From Glaciecola amylolytica (GTDB lineage: Bacteria > Bacteroidota > Bacteroidia > Flavobacteriales_D > Crocinitomicaceae), in the NCBI GenBank assembly GCA_003856375.1, contig CP034120.1, forward strand, positions 2,914,001-2,978,000: a stretch of 64,000 bases of DNA. Reading direction: 5' to 3'. Each line of letters opens with the position of its first letter. Position 1 is the first letter of the stretch. Of this stretch, positions 43,603 to 52,220 are shown one piece after another. The notes beneath the pieces are model-generated. The model worked only from the letters and a program-made list of their open reading frames with translations, was not told where the DNA came from and ran no database searches. A program made the position numbers and the translations under genes.

Positions 43603-43617
43603 ATATTTTTTGTAACC

Positions 43618-43651
43618 TTTTGTTGATAATCCGTTTATAAACTTAACTTTG
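43618..43651 (+). promoter_or_regulatory. gldJ promoter (TTTG-N22-TAACTTTG)
   Basis: TTTG (43618-43621), 22 bp, TAACTTTG (43644-43651). The predicted start point near 43657 leaves a very short leader before the ATG at 43664 and excludes the in-frame TTG at 43649 as a start. Confidence 0.6.
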
Positions 43652-43663
43652 GTGTCCCAAAAA

Positions 43664-45697
43664 ATGAAAAAACAAACCAAGCATATGAAAATGTTGCGTT
43701 TATTTATCTTAGCGGTTGCAGGTGTTGCAATAGCTTCGTGTAGTCGAGATTCCTCCTCATCAACAGGTTGGGATTACAACAATGTAAACCACGGAGGCTT
43801 TCAAAAAGTTCCATTCGTAGATCAGGAAACTGGTCCGGGACTTATTTTGGTTGAAGGTGGTACATTTACGATGGGTATGGTTGAACAAGATGTCATGTTT
43901 GATTATAACAACCGTCCGGCACGTGTTACTGTTTCATCCTTCTACATGGATCAAACGGAAGTAACAAACTTCCACTGGCTGGAATACTTGTACTGGTTGA
44001 GAAGATCCTATGAAAAGTACGGAATGGTTTATAAAAACGCATTACCGGATACACTTGCATGGAGAAGTCCGTTAGCATTTATGGATAAATACGTTGATTA
44101 CTACTTGCGTCACCCTGCTTACAGAGATTATCCTGTAGTTGGAGTTTCGTGGTTGCAGGCAACTGACTTCTGTAAGTGGCGTACTGACCGTGTAAACGAA
44201 TACATTTTGATCCGTGAAGGAGTTTTGGGATGGGATATTGATGCAGCAGATGCTGAAACATTCGATACTGACGCATACTTGATGGGACAGTTCGAACAAG
44301 ATCCTGAAAAAGGAGGTAGAAAATTAAAAGATACAGATCCGACTCGCAGAGACGGTAAGAAATTAGGCGAACGTATCGTAAGAATGGAAGATGGAATCCT
44401 TCTTCCGAGATACCGTCTCCCAACCGAAGCAGAGTGGGAATACGCTGCACTTGGTTTGATCGGAAACTTGTCTGAAGGTACGGAAGTAATTACAGAACGT
44501 CGTCAATATCCTTGGAACGGTCACTTCGTTCGTCAGGACAACAAAGAATTCACAGGTATTATCCGTGCCAACTTCGTAAGAGGAAAAGGAGATTACATGG
44601 GGGTTGCAGGACGTCTGAATGACGGTGCCGATGTAACTGCTCCGGTTGAATCTTTCTGGCCGAATGATTATGGTTTATACCACATGGCAGGAAACGTTTC
44701 TGAGTGGGTAATGGATGTTTACCGTCCTTTAAGCTCTGAAGACTTTGATGAATTCCGTCCTTTCCGTGGAAATGTATTCCAAACGAAAGTATTGAACAAC
44801 GACGGAGCTGTTGAGCAAAAGAACCAACAAGTAATGTATGATGTTCACGGAATGAAAGAATATCTGAACGCTTTCGAGCGTGTACGTTACCAACGTGTAT
44901 CAGCAGCAAATCACAATCCGAATGATTCAATCATTCCAAGTGGAATTCAAATGCACAATCAGGCTGAGCACCGTTACAAGCGTGGTGTAGCTCCGGATGC
45001 ATACTATGTTTCTCATGGAAAGAAGAAAGATTCTGTTGAATTGGCTTTAATTGCAGAGATTAATGCGGTATTGGACAGAGCAATTCAGGATAAGAATGAC
45101 AAATACGAAATCGAAGCTTCAGCTTTAGTACAAGATGAAATTTTTGAAGGAATCTTTGCTGAAAGAACAAGACAAGGTCGTGATGAAGAATATTCATTTG
45201 AAATCATTCCATTGCTTCGTGAAGGATTCAGCCAATTCATTATCGGTACACCGGGTAAACTGAAATACCGTAATGTAACTGAAGAAGAAAACATCGGTCG
45301 ATTGAACTACCGTAAGGATGATTACATCGATTACCTGGACGGAGATATCGAAAGTTCTATTTACTACGATAACGATGATCGTAAGAATGGAATCAACGAA
45401 GCAACTCGTGACCCTCATTTGATCATGTACCAAAACGAATACGAAACATACGATTTGAATGGTACTCCGATCAAACCGGAAGACAGAACATCCTGGCCAA
45501 CAACATTGATTTCTGATAAATCAAGAGTGTACAAAGGTGGTTCATGGAAAGATCGCGCATACTGGTTGAATGCAGGATCCAGAAGATACCTGGACGAAGC
45601 ACAATCAACTTGTACAATCGGATTCCGTTGTGCGATGGATCGTGTGGGAAGTCCTGTAGGACAGAACTATGGTAAAAAGAAGAAAAAGAAAAAATAA
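43664..45697 (+). CDS. gldJ: GldJ, gliding/T9SS lipoprotein
   Basis: 677 residues from the ATG at 43664. The lipoprotein signal ends AIASC with C26. The GldJ opening SSTGWDYN...GGF...QETGPGLILVEGGTFTMG (about 33-72) leads into a formylglycine-generating-enzyme-like domain (DQTEVTNFHWLEYLYW, YRLPTEAEWEYAALG, GGSWKDRAYWLNAGSRRYL). In GldJ this domain is structural, and the protein supports GldK and the gliding/secretion motor. The C-terminus ends in seven lysines. It has its own promoter and terminator. murF follows, the arrangement known from Flavobacterium gldJ. Confidence 0.92.
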   Translation: MKKQTKHMKMLRLFILAVAGVAIASCSRDSSSSTGWDYNNVNHGGFQKVPFVDQETGPGLILVEGGTFTMGMVEQDVMFDYNNRPARVTVSSFYMDQTEVTNFHWLEYLYWLRRSYEKYGMVYKNALPDTLAWRSPLAFMDKYVDYYLRHPAYRDYPVVGVSWLQATDFCKWRTDRVNEYILIREGVLGWDIDAADAETFDTDAYLMGQFEQDPEKGGRKLKDTDPTRRDGKKLGERIVRMEDGILLPRYRLPTEAEWEYAALGLIGNLSEGTEVITERRQYPWNGHFVRQDNKEFTGIIRANFVRGKGDYMGVAGRLNDGADVTAPVESFWPNDYGLYHMAGNVSEWVMDVYRPLSSEDFDEFRPFRGNVFQTKVLNNDGAVEQKNQQVMYDVHGMKEYLNAFERVRYQRVSAANHNPNDSIIPSGIQMHNQAEHRYKRGVAPDAYYVSHGKKKDSVELALIAEINAVLDRAIQDKNDKYEIEASALVQDEIFEGIFAERTRQGRDEEYSFEIIPLLREGFSQFIIGTPGKLKYRNVTEEENIGRLNYRKDDYIDYLDGDIESSIYYDNDDRKNGINEATRDPHLIMYQNEYETYDLNGTPIKPEDRTSWPTTLISDKSRVYKGGSWKDRAYWLNAGSRRYLDEAQSTCTIGFRCAMDRVGSPVGQNYGKKKKKKK

Positions 45698-45712
45698 TAT
45701 TCAATGATTAAT

Positions 45713-45750
45713 AAAAACCCCGATCCCGTGCTTACGAGATTGGGGTTTTT
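45713..45750 (+). terminator. Terminator between gldJ and murF
   Basis: AAAAACCCC (45713-45721) pairs with GGGGTTTTT (45742-45750), extended by G-T, A-T, T-A and C-G pairs inward and a short loop. It is 16 bp after the gldJ stop and 9 bp before the murF start, so murF would depend on read-through or an unseen promoter. Confidence 0.78.
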
Positions 45751-45758
45751 TATGAGAT

Positions 45759-47042
45759 ATGGAAACACTTTATAGTCTGTTTAAAGCAAGTACAGGAGTA
45801 GAAACCGATACGCGCAAGATTCAAAAAGGCTCCCTGTTTTTTTGTTTGAAAGGAGCCAACTTTGACGGAAATACTTTTGCGGAAGAAGCGATTAAATCGG
45901 GAGCTCTTGCAGCAGTGATTGACAATCCGGATTATCAGATTGAAGGAAAGACCTATTTGGTAGAAGATGTGCTTAAAACACTTCAGGATCTTGCCCGGTA
46001 TCATAGGAACCACTTTCAGATTCCAATGATCGGAATCACCGGAAGCAACGGGAAAACAACCTCCAAAGAATTAATTTCCGCAACATTAAGTACGCAGTTC
46101 AAAGTTCATTTCACACAAGGAAACCTGAACAATCACATTGGCGTTCCTCTCACCCTGCTCCAGTTAGACGAGTCTCACGAAATTGCCGTTATTGAAATGG
46201 GAGCCAACAAACCCGGAGACATCAAAGAATTGGTAGAAATTGCTCTTCCAACTCACGGAATCATTACCAACATCGGCAGAGCTCATTTAGAAGGTTTCAA
46301 ATCACTGGAAGGTGTTATCAAAACCAAAACCGAGTTGTTTGATTTCATCGCCGAAAACAACGGACATCTTTTTGCCAATAAGCAGGATGAGATCATCATG
46401 TCTAAACTTCCGGCTACAACTCAAAATCACTTTTACAACGATCCTTCAGAACTTCAAGGTGAACTTTTAAGTCTCACTCCATTCGTGAATATGAATTGGA
46501 GCGAACCGGGTTATACAAGTCCGGCTATTCAAACAAATCTGGTTGGAGAATACAATTTTATCAATTTTCTGGCAGCCATCCGGATCGGAAGATTCTTTGG
46601 AATCAGCGCGGAGAATTGCAATCAGGCTATTTCGGCTTATCAACCTACAAATAATCGCTCACAAGTCACTAAAACGGATAAAAACACGCTGATTGTTGAT
46701 TGCTACAACGCCAATCCGACAAGTATGCGCTCTGCCCTATCCAGTTTTGCGAAAATAGATAATCATGCAAAGATTTTTATTCTTGGTGATATGCGTGAAA
46801 TGGGAGATGATGCTCCGATGGTTCATGAAGAGGTTGTGCAACAAACGATCGATCTTCGCTTGAGCGGCTTTTTTATCGGAGAGGAATTTCTGAAGTTTAA
46901 AGGAACGCATCCGAATGCGATCTTTTTGAAATCAACAGATCCGTTGATCGAGCATTTCACAAACAATCCACCTTCTGATTTATTGATTTTGTTGAAAGGA
47001 TCGAGAGGGATTTCTTTGGAGAAGGTGATTCCGTATTTGTAA
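45759..47042 (+). CDS. murF: UDP-MurNAc-tripeptide--D-alanyl-D-alanine ligase
   Basis: 427 residues of the Mur ligase family. The P-loop is GITGSNGKTTS (92-102), with AVIEMGANKPGDI for the magnesium-binding strand, TNIGRAHLEGF for the central-domain His region, NLVGEYNFINFLAAI, and DCYNANPTSMRSAL in the C-terminal domain. It adds D-Ala-D-Ala to UDP-MurNAc-tripeptide, the last cytoplasmic step of the peptidoglycan precursor. It begins 61 bp after gldJ in the same direction. Confidence 0.95.
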   Translation: METLYSLFKASTGVETDTRKIQKGSLFFCLKGANFDGNTFAEEAIKSGALAAVIDNPDYQIEGKTYLVEDVLKTLQDLARYHRNHFQIPMIGITGSNGKTTSKELISATLSTQFKVHFTQGNLNNHIGVPLTLLQLDESHEIAVIEMGANKPGDIKELVEIALPTHGIITNIGRAHLEGFKSLEGVIKTKTELFDFIAENNGHLFANKQDEIIMSKLPATTQNHFYNDPSELQGELLSLTPFVNMNWSEPGYTSPAIQTNLVGEYNFINFLAAIRIGRFFGISAENCNQAISAYQPTNNRSQVTKTDKNTLIVDCYNANPTSMRSALSSFAKIDNHAKIFILGDMREMGDDAPMVHEEVVQQTIDLRLSGFFIGEEFLKFKGTHPNAIFLKSTDPLIEHFTNNPPSDLLILLKGSRGISLEKVIPYL

Positions 47043-47170
47043 TCAAGGAGAGGCATATCCTTGCTCGAAAACAGCATCGTTTTCGCGATCTGGTTGCAAA
47101 TTCGCGATATTGCGTATTGGCCAGTCTGGATATACGATTCAGAAGAAATAACAAGACAAAAAACAGCATA

Positions 47171-47210
47171 AAAAAAGTCGGGGCGAAAAATTTTTCGCCC
47201 CGACTTTTTT
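47171..47210. terminator. 40-bp perfect palindromic terminator, copy 2
   Basis: A perfect palindrome with half AAAAAAGTCGGGGCGAAAAA, placed between the convergent murF and acyl-CoA dehydrogenase genes. The central 24 bp are identical to the terminator at 26765-26800 while the outer bases differ but still pair (GTC/GAC here, ACC/GGT there). Confidence 0.88.
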
Positions 47211-47228
47211 ATCTCCTAATGACCAATC

Positions 47229-48371
47229 TTAATCAGCCAGAATATTTCTTGAAATCACAATTTTCTGTACTTCAGAAGTTCCTTCGTAAATCTGGGTAAT
47301 CTTCGCGTCACGCATCAAACGTTCAACGTGGTACTCTTTTACGTATCCGTAACCTCCGTGAATCTGAACAGCTTCTACTGTTTGCTCCATTGCTACTTTC
47401 GAAGCATACAATTTCGCCATTGCAGAAGATTGATCAAAGTTTCTACCAGCATCTTTATCTGCAGCAGCACGGTAAACCAACAAACGAGCAGCCTCGATTT
47501 CCGTAGCCATATCTGCGATTTTAAATGCAATTGCCTGATGCTTGTAAATCTCTTTTCCGAATGCTTTACGTTCTTTAGAATAAGCAGCAGCTAATTCAAA
47601 TCCTCCTGCAGCAATTCCTAAAGCTTGAGCAGCAATCCCGATACGACCTCCGGAAAGCGTTTTCATAGCAAATTTGAATCCAAATCCATCTTCTCCGATA
47701 CGATTTTCTTTCGGAACTTTCACGTCGTTAAACAACAAAGTATGCGTATCACTTCCACGAATTCCCAATTTATCTTCTTTCGCACCAACGATGAAACCTT
47801 CCATTCCTCGTTCTACGATCAATGCATTGATTCCTCTGTGTCCCAATTCAGGATTTGTTTGAGCAATTACAATGTAAGTTGAAGCAGTAGAACCATTCGT
47901 AATCCAGTTCTTTGTTCCATTCAACAAATAGTAATCTCCCATATCAACCGCAGTTGTGCGTTGAGAAGTAGCATCAGAACCAGCTTCAGGCTCAGACAAA
48001 CAAAATGCTCCGATCTTTTCTCCTTTTGCCAAAGGAACCAAAAACTTCATTTTTTGCTCTTCGTTACCGAACTTTTCCAATCCCCAGCATACAAGAGAAT
48101 TATTCACAGACATACAAACAGAAGTCGAAGCATCTACTTTTGAAATTTCCTCCATGGCCAATACATAAGACATGGTGTCCATTCCTCCACCTCCATACTT
48201 CGGGTCAACCATCATTCCTAAGAATCCTAGTTCACCAAGTTGTTTCATTTCTTCAACAGGAAATTTTTGATCTCTATCCCGATCTATTACCCCAGGTTTT
48301 AAAACGTTTTGAGCGAAATCACGTGCAGCTTCTTTTACCGCTTGTTGTTCTTCTGTCAATTCGAAATTCAT
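47229..48371 (-). CDS. Acyl-CoA dehydrogenase
   Basis: 380 residues, the short/medium-chain acyl-CoA dehydrogenase length. FELTEEQQAVKEAARDFA at the start, AFCLSEPEAGSDATSQRTTA (FAD/substrate signature 1), GRIGIAAQALGIA, and VQIHGGYGYVKEYHVERLMRDAKITQIYEGTSEVQ (signature 2, with the catalytic Glu in YEGTSE) are all present. It oxidises acyl-CoA to trans-2-enoyl-CoA using FAD and passes electrons to ETF. Butyryl-CoA-type specificity is likely but not proven. Single gene. Confidence 0.93.
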   Translation of the reverse strand: MNFELTEEQQAVKEAARDFAQNVLKPGVIDRDRDQKFPVEEMKQLGELGFLGMMVDPKYGGGGMDTMSYVLAMEEISKVDASTSVCMSVNNSLVCWGLEKFGNEEQKMKFLVPLAKGEKIGAFCLSEPEAGSDATSQRTTAVDMGDYYLLNGTKNWITNGSTASTYIVIAQTNPELGHRGINALIVERGMEGFIVGAKEDKLGIRGSDTHTLLFNDVKVPKENRIGEDGFGFKFAMKTLSGGRIGIAAQALGIAAGGFELAAAYSKERKAFGKEIYKHQAIAFKIADMATEIEAARLLVYRAAADKDAGRNFDQSSAMAKLYASKVAMEQTVEAVQIHGGYGYVKEYHVERLMRDAKITQIYEGTSEVQKIVISRNILAD

Positions 48372-48406
48372 CTGTATCGCAGTTTATTTTATATTTGTTC
48401 AGAAGA

Positions 48407-48414
48407 CAAATGTA
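48407..48414 (-). promoter_or_regulatory. TAnnTTTG box of the acyl-CoA dehydrogenase gene
   Basis: TACATTTG on the minus strand, 35 bp ahead of the ATG, in the 70-bp divergent gap with anmK. Confidence 0.5.
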
Positions 48415-48441
48415 CCTATAAAAACTTAATTTTCGTCTTTT

Positions 48442-49512
48442 ATGATTTCATTCAAAATAATCGGCTTAATGTCAGGAACTTCACTGGATGGAGTTGACAT
48501 TACATATGCCAGCTACACAAAGATTTCAGATAAAAATTGGGAGTTTGTACTTCATGCGTCAAAAACAGTTCAGTTTACCGAAATACTACTTTCCAGTCTG
48601 CACGAAGCAACAAAGCTAACAGGCTCTCAATTAGCCACTTTGGATCATGATTTAGGATTGTTTTTCGCATCCTGCATCAATGATTTCATTGCCGAAAATA
48701 ACATTCCGAAAACGGAAGTGGATGCCATTGCTTCTCACGGACAAACCATCTTCCATCAGCCACAACGGGGATTCACTACTCAAATCGGAAACCCGGCAGT
48801 GATTGCGGTGAAAACAGGGATTACCACTATTGGGGATTTCAGGACCAAAGATGTTTTGTTTGGCGGACAAGGAGCACCACTCGTTCCGATCGGAGATTTT
48901 TACCTGTTCGGAGCAAAAGCCGATGGTTTTATCAATATCGGCGGCTTCGCAAATATAAGTTTTGAGCAAAAAGGCATCGTAAAGGCTTATGACATTTGTC
49001 CGGCAAATCTTCCAATGAACAAACTGGCTCGTTCCAAAAACCTGGAATACGATAAAAACGGTGATCTGGCAAGAGCCGGCGAACTGAATTATTTCTTACT
49101 CGATCTGCTGAACAGCCTGGATTATTATCAGGAAGAAGGACCGAAATCGCTTGGGACCGAATGGCTGGAACAGCACTTCTACCCTTTGCTGAAGTTTGAC
49201 AAGGACATTGAAAATAACCTGGCAACGGTGGTGGAACACATCGCGATTCAGTTGGGAGAAATATGCACTAAAAACAACCTCAAACGCGTCATGATAACCG
49301 GAGGAGGAGCAAAAAACACCTTCCTGATCGAACGTTTCAAACGCTATTACGATGGCGAAATTATTTCTGTCGACAAAGATCTGATCGACTACAAAGAAGC
49401 ACTCATTTTTGGTTTACTGGGAGCTTTGAATTTGAACAACGAGCCAAACTGCATTGCCAGTGTGACGGGGGCAAGTAAAAATGTTATCGGAGGTGTACAT
49501 CATTTGCCTTAA
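48442..49512 (+). CDS. anmK: Anhydro-N-acetylmuramic acid kinase
   Basis: 356 residues of the AnmK family. GLMSGTSLDGVD (8-19) is the ATP-phosphate motif, ASHGQTIFHQP and TQIGNPAVIA the substrate region, GQGAPLVPIGDF and NIGGFANIS the central strands, and ITGGGAKNTFL the C-terminal adenosine motif. It phosphorylates 1,6-anhydro-MurNAc while opening the ring, feeding recovered cell-wall sugar back to MurNAc-6-phosphate. Divergent from the acyl-CoA dehydrogenase. Confidence 0.95.
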   Translation: MISFKIIGLMSGTSLDGVDITYASYTKISDKNWEFVLHASKTVQFTEILLSSLHEATKLTGSQLATLDHDLGLFFASCINDFIAENNIPKTEVDAIASHGQTIFHQPQRGFTTQIGNPAVIAVKTGITTIGDFRTKDVLFGGQGAPLVPIGDFYLFGAKADGFINIGGFANISFEQKGIVKAYDICPANLPMNKLARSKNLEYDKNGDLARAGELNYFLLDLLNSLDYYQEEGPKSLGTEWLEQHFYPLLKFDKDIENNLATVVEHIAIQLGEICTKNNLKRVMITGGGAKNTFLIERFKRYYDGEIISVDKDLIDYKEALIFGLLGALNLNNEPNCIASVTGASKNVIGGVHHLP

Positions 49513-49579
49513 AATCTTGTACTTGCACAAATAGTTTGACCAGTTCCATTTCTTTTCATGCTAAAAGCCCAATAATTCC

Positions 49580-49587
49580 TACTTTTG
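49580..49587 (+). promoter_or_regulatory. TAnnTTTG box of the glutamate dehydrogenase gene
   Basis: TACTTTTG followed by GCAGC, a typical Bacteroidetes -7 box, 41 bp before the ATG at 49629. Confidence 0.55.
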
Positions 49588-49628
49588 CAGCTCAATATTT
49601 GAATGCTATATAATAGAAGAACAATACC

Positions 49629-50858
49629 ATGAAAGATTTACTTCACAAGTTTGAAAATAAGCGCCCTGAAATTGTATTTGAGTGGAAAGATGCAGAAACA
49701 GAAGCAGAAGGATGGGTAGTTATTAACTCTTTGCGCGGCGGTGCTGCCGGTGGTGGTACGCGTATGCGTGTTGGTCTGGACAAACGCGAAGTGGAAAGTC
49801 TTGCGAAAACAATGGAAGTAAAATTCACCGTTGCAGGACCTCCGATCGGTGGAGCAAAATCAGGAATTAACTTCGACCCGAAAGACCCGCGTAAAGAAGG
49901 TGTTTTGAGAAGATGGTATGCAGCTGTTACTCCGCTTTTGAAACATTACTACGGAACAGGTGGAGATTTGAATGTAGATGAGATTCACGAAGTAATTCCG
50001 ATTACGGAAGATTGTGGAATCTGGCATCCGCAGGAAGGGGTTTTTAACGGACACTTCCAACCAAGAGAAGCACAAAAAATCAATCGAATCGGACAACTTC
50101 GTCAGGGAGTTTTGAAAGTGATTGAAGACAAGCAATACAGCCCGAGCGTCGAGAAAAAATATGTTGTTGCCGACATGATCACAGGTTATGGAGTGGCGCA
50201 ATCCGTTGCACATTACTACAATATCTGGGGTGGCGACATTCAAGGAAAAAAAGTAATTGTTCAGGGTTGGGGAAATGTGGCTTCTGCGGGAGCTTACTAT
50301 TTGGCTCAATCCGGAGCAAAAGTGGTCGGAATTATTGACCGTGTTGGTGGATTGATCAACGAAAACGGATTCTCCTTAGAAGAGATCAAACAATTGTTCC
50401 TGACTAAAAACGGAAATGAGATCGTTCATCCGGACTTGAAGTCTTTCGAAGAAATCAATGCAAAAATCTGGGATATTCAGGCAGATGTATTCATTCCTTG
50501 CGCGGCTTCCCGTTTGATTACGCAAGAACAGGTAGAACGTATGATTAAAGGTGGAGTTCAGGTGATTGCAGCAGGAGCGAATGTTCCTTTTGCAGACAAA
50601 GAAATCTTCTTCGGTCCGATTGCTGATTATGCAGATAATCACCTTTCAGTGATTCCTGATTTCATTTCGAACTGTGGAATGGCGCGCGTTTTTGCTTATT
50701 TGATGAGTAACGACCTGAAAGAACTGACTGATCAGGGCATTTTCGAAGACACGAGTAACATCATTCGTGATGCATTGCAAAAAGCACATGCCAAGAATCC
50801 TGCAAAAACAGGAATTGCCAAAGGAGCTTTTGAAATTGCATTGAACCAATTAGTATAA
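49629..50858 (+). CDS. Glu/Leu/Phe/Val dehydrogenase (glutamate dehydrogenase type)
   Basis: 409 residues. The catalytic region GPPIGGAKSGIN contains the active lysine, and YGTGGDLNVDE replaces the usual TPADDVNT. GYGVAQSVAHYYN and VIVQGWGNVASAGAYYLAQ form the dinucleotide-binding start. The C-terminal CAASRLITQEQVERM and ANVPFADKE complete the family. It interconverts glutamate and 2-oxoglutarate plus ammonia, or a branched-chain equivalent. nhaA starts 6 bp after it in the same direction. Confidence 0.87.
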   Translation: MKDLLHKFENKRPEIVFEWKDAETEAEGWVVINSLRGGAAGGGTRMRVGLDKREVESLAKTMEVKFTVAGPPIGGAKSGINFDPKDPRKEGVLRRWYAAVTPLLKHYYGTGGDLNVDEIHEVIPITEDCGIWHPQEGVFNGHFQPREAQKINRIGQLRQGVLKVIEDKQYSPSVEKKYVVADMITGYGVAQSVAHYYNIWGGDIQGKKVIVQGWGNVASAGAYYLAQSGAKVVGIIDRVGGLINENGFSLEEIKQLFLTKNGNEIVHPDLKSFEEINAKIWDIQADVFIPCAASRLITQEQVERMIKGGVQVIAAGANVPFADKEIFFGPIADYADNHLSVIPDFISNCGMARVFAYLMSNDLKELTDQGIFEDTSNIIRDALQKAHAKNPAKTGIAKGAFEIALNQLV

Positions 50859-50864
50859 CGATTC

Positions 50865-52049
50865 ATGGCTAAAGCAAAGTTAAATAGCCATGTTTTCAAA
50901 AAGTTTTTTGAAAGTGAAAAATCGAGTGGATTAACCTTGATTGCGTTTACCATTCTGTCACTTTTACTTGCAAATTCTTCAATCAAGGAGCAATACACGG
51001 AATTTTGGGAATATTCCCTTGCCGGATTGAGCCTTGAACACTGGATTAATGACGGTCTTATGGCCGTCTTTTTTCTTTTGGTCGGATTGGAATTGAAGCG
51101 GGAATTTCTGGTTGGAGAACTCTCTTCTCTCAAAAAAGCCACGCTTCCCATTTTCAGTGCTTTAGGCGGAATGATTGTCCCGGCAGGGATTTTCATTCTG
51201 ATCAATTTTGGAAAACCGACTGTTACAGGTTTCGGTATTCCTATGGCGACCGATATTGCATTCGCATTAGGAGCTCTTTCACTGCTGGGCAACAAAGTCC
51301 CTCTTTCGATCAAAGTTTTTTTGACCGCGCTTGCTGTTATTGATGATCTGGGGGCCATCGTCGTGATTGCCGTTTTTTATACCAAAACCATTTTTTGGCT
51401 CTACTTGCTGATTGCATTGGGAATTTTTGCTTTCCTCCTGATGCTGAACAAACTGAAAATAACTTCTCTGTGGATTTATCTTCCCTTGGGAATCGTGATG
51501 TGGTACTTCATGCATCATTCAGGAATTCACGCAACGATTACCGGAGTATTGCTGGCTTTAGCAATTCCATCCTTCAGCAGTTCTTCCAAAAAACATTCAC
51601 CTTCAGATCGTTTACAGGAATCGCTCCACTACCCTGTTCCCTTTTTCATTCTCCCTTTGTTTGCGTTGGTGAATACTGCCATCGAAATCGGGCCGGGCTG
51701 GGACAAAGCGCTCTTTGAAAGTGCAAGTCTCGGAATTTTATTGGGGTTAGTCGTCGGAAAACCAATCGGAATCATCATTTTCACCTGGCTTTCCATCAAA
51801 TTAAAACTTGCAGACAAACCTCCCGGAACATCGTGGAGTAAACTATTCGGAGTTGGGATTTTGGGCGGAATCGGATTTACCATGTCTATTTTCGTGACCA
51901 TTCTTGCATTTACAGACAAAGCACTCATCAACGATTCGAAGTTCGCCATTCTCATTTCATCACTTCTGGCTGGAATGATCGGGTATTTTTGGTTGAAATT
52001 CAGTTTCAGAAAGACTTCATCTTCCAAAATTCCGAAAGAAAAGAAGTAG
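50865..52049 (+). CDS. nhaA: Na+/H+ antiporter NhaA
   Basis: 394 residues with about 12 membrane segments. ATDIAFALGAL contains D130, and the ion-binding aspartate pair is D160-D161 in AVIDDLGAIVVIAVFYT, equivalent to E. coli D163-D164. FFLLVGLELKREFLVGEL and GFTMSIFVTILAF are also typical. It exchanges cytoplasmic Na+ for external protons. Placement 6 bp after the glutamate dehydrogenase gene suggests cotranscription. Confidence 0.95.
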   Translation: MAKAKLNSHVFKKFFESEKSSGLTLIAFTILSLLLANSSIKEQYTEFWEYSLAGLSLEHWINDGLMAVFFLLVGLELKREFLVGELSSLKKATLPIFSALGGMIVPAGIFILINFGKPTVTGFGIPMATDIAFALGALSLLGNKVPLSIKVFLTALAVIDDLGAIVVIAVFYTKTIFWLYLLIALGIFAFLLMLNKLKITSLWIYLPLGIVMWYFMHHSGIHATITGVLLALAIPSFSSSSKKHSPSDRLQESLHYPVPFFILPLFALVNTAIEIGPGWDKALFESASLGILLGLVVGKPIGIIIFTWLSIKLKLADKPPGTSWSKLFGVGILGGIGFTMSIFVTILAFTDKALINDSKFAILISSLLAGMIGYFWLKFSFRKTSSSKIPKEKK

Positions 52050-52180
52050 ATCGGTGTAACGAATTCCCTCCGGATTCATTATTTAAAGTATAAGCGCGAA
52101 TCCAAACAACTCCAATCCCTATAAACAAAATACTGTGAATATCTCTTCAAATAAAGGGAGAATCATCTGTTATTGGGGCG

Positions 52181-52188
52181 TATTTTTG
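52181..52188 (+). promoter_or_regulatory. TAnnTTTG box of the exbB-exbD-tonB operon
   Basis: TATTTTTG, 33 bp before the preferred exbB start at 52221. No -33 partner is evident. Confidence 0.45.
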
Positions 52189-52220
52189 GAAATTGATTCA
52201 TGTATTCATTTATAAACCAG

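Noticed and set aside
43664-45697. Formylglycine-generating enzyme / sulfatase modifier
   Set aside because: The lipobox, the GldJ opening motif and position before murF and after porU mark it as GldJ; the domain is structural here.
50732-51358. 208-codon open frame on the minus strand across gdh and nhaA
   Set aside because: It shadows two clearly conserved genes; its composition follows their reverse complement.
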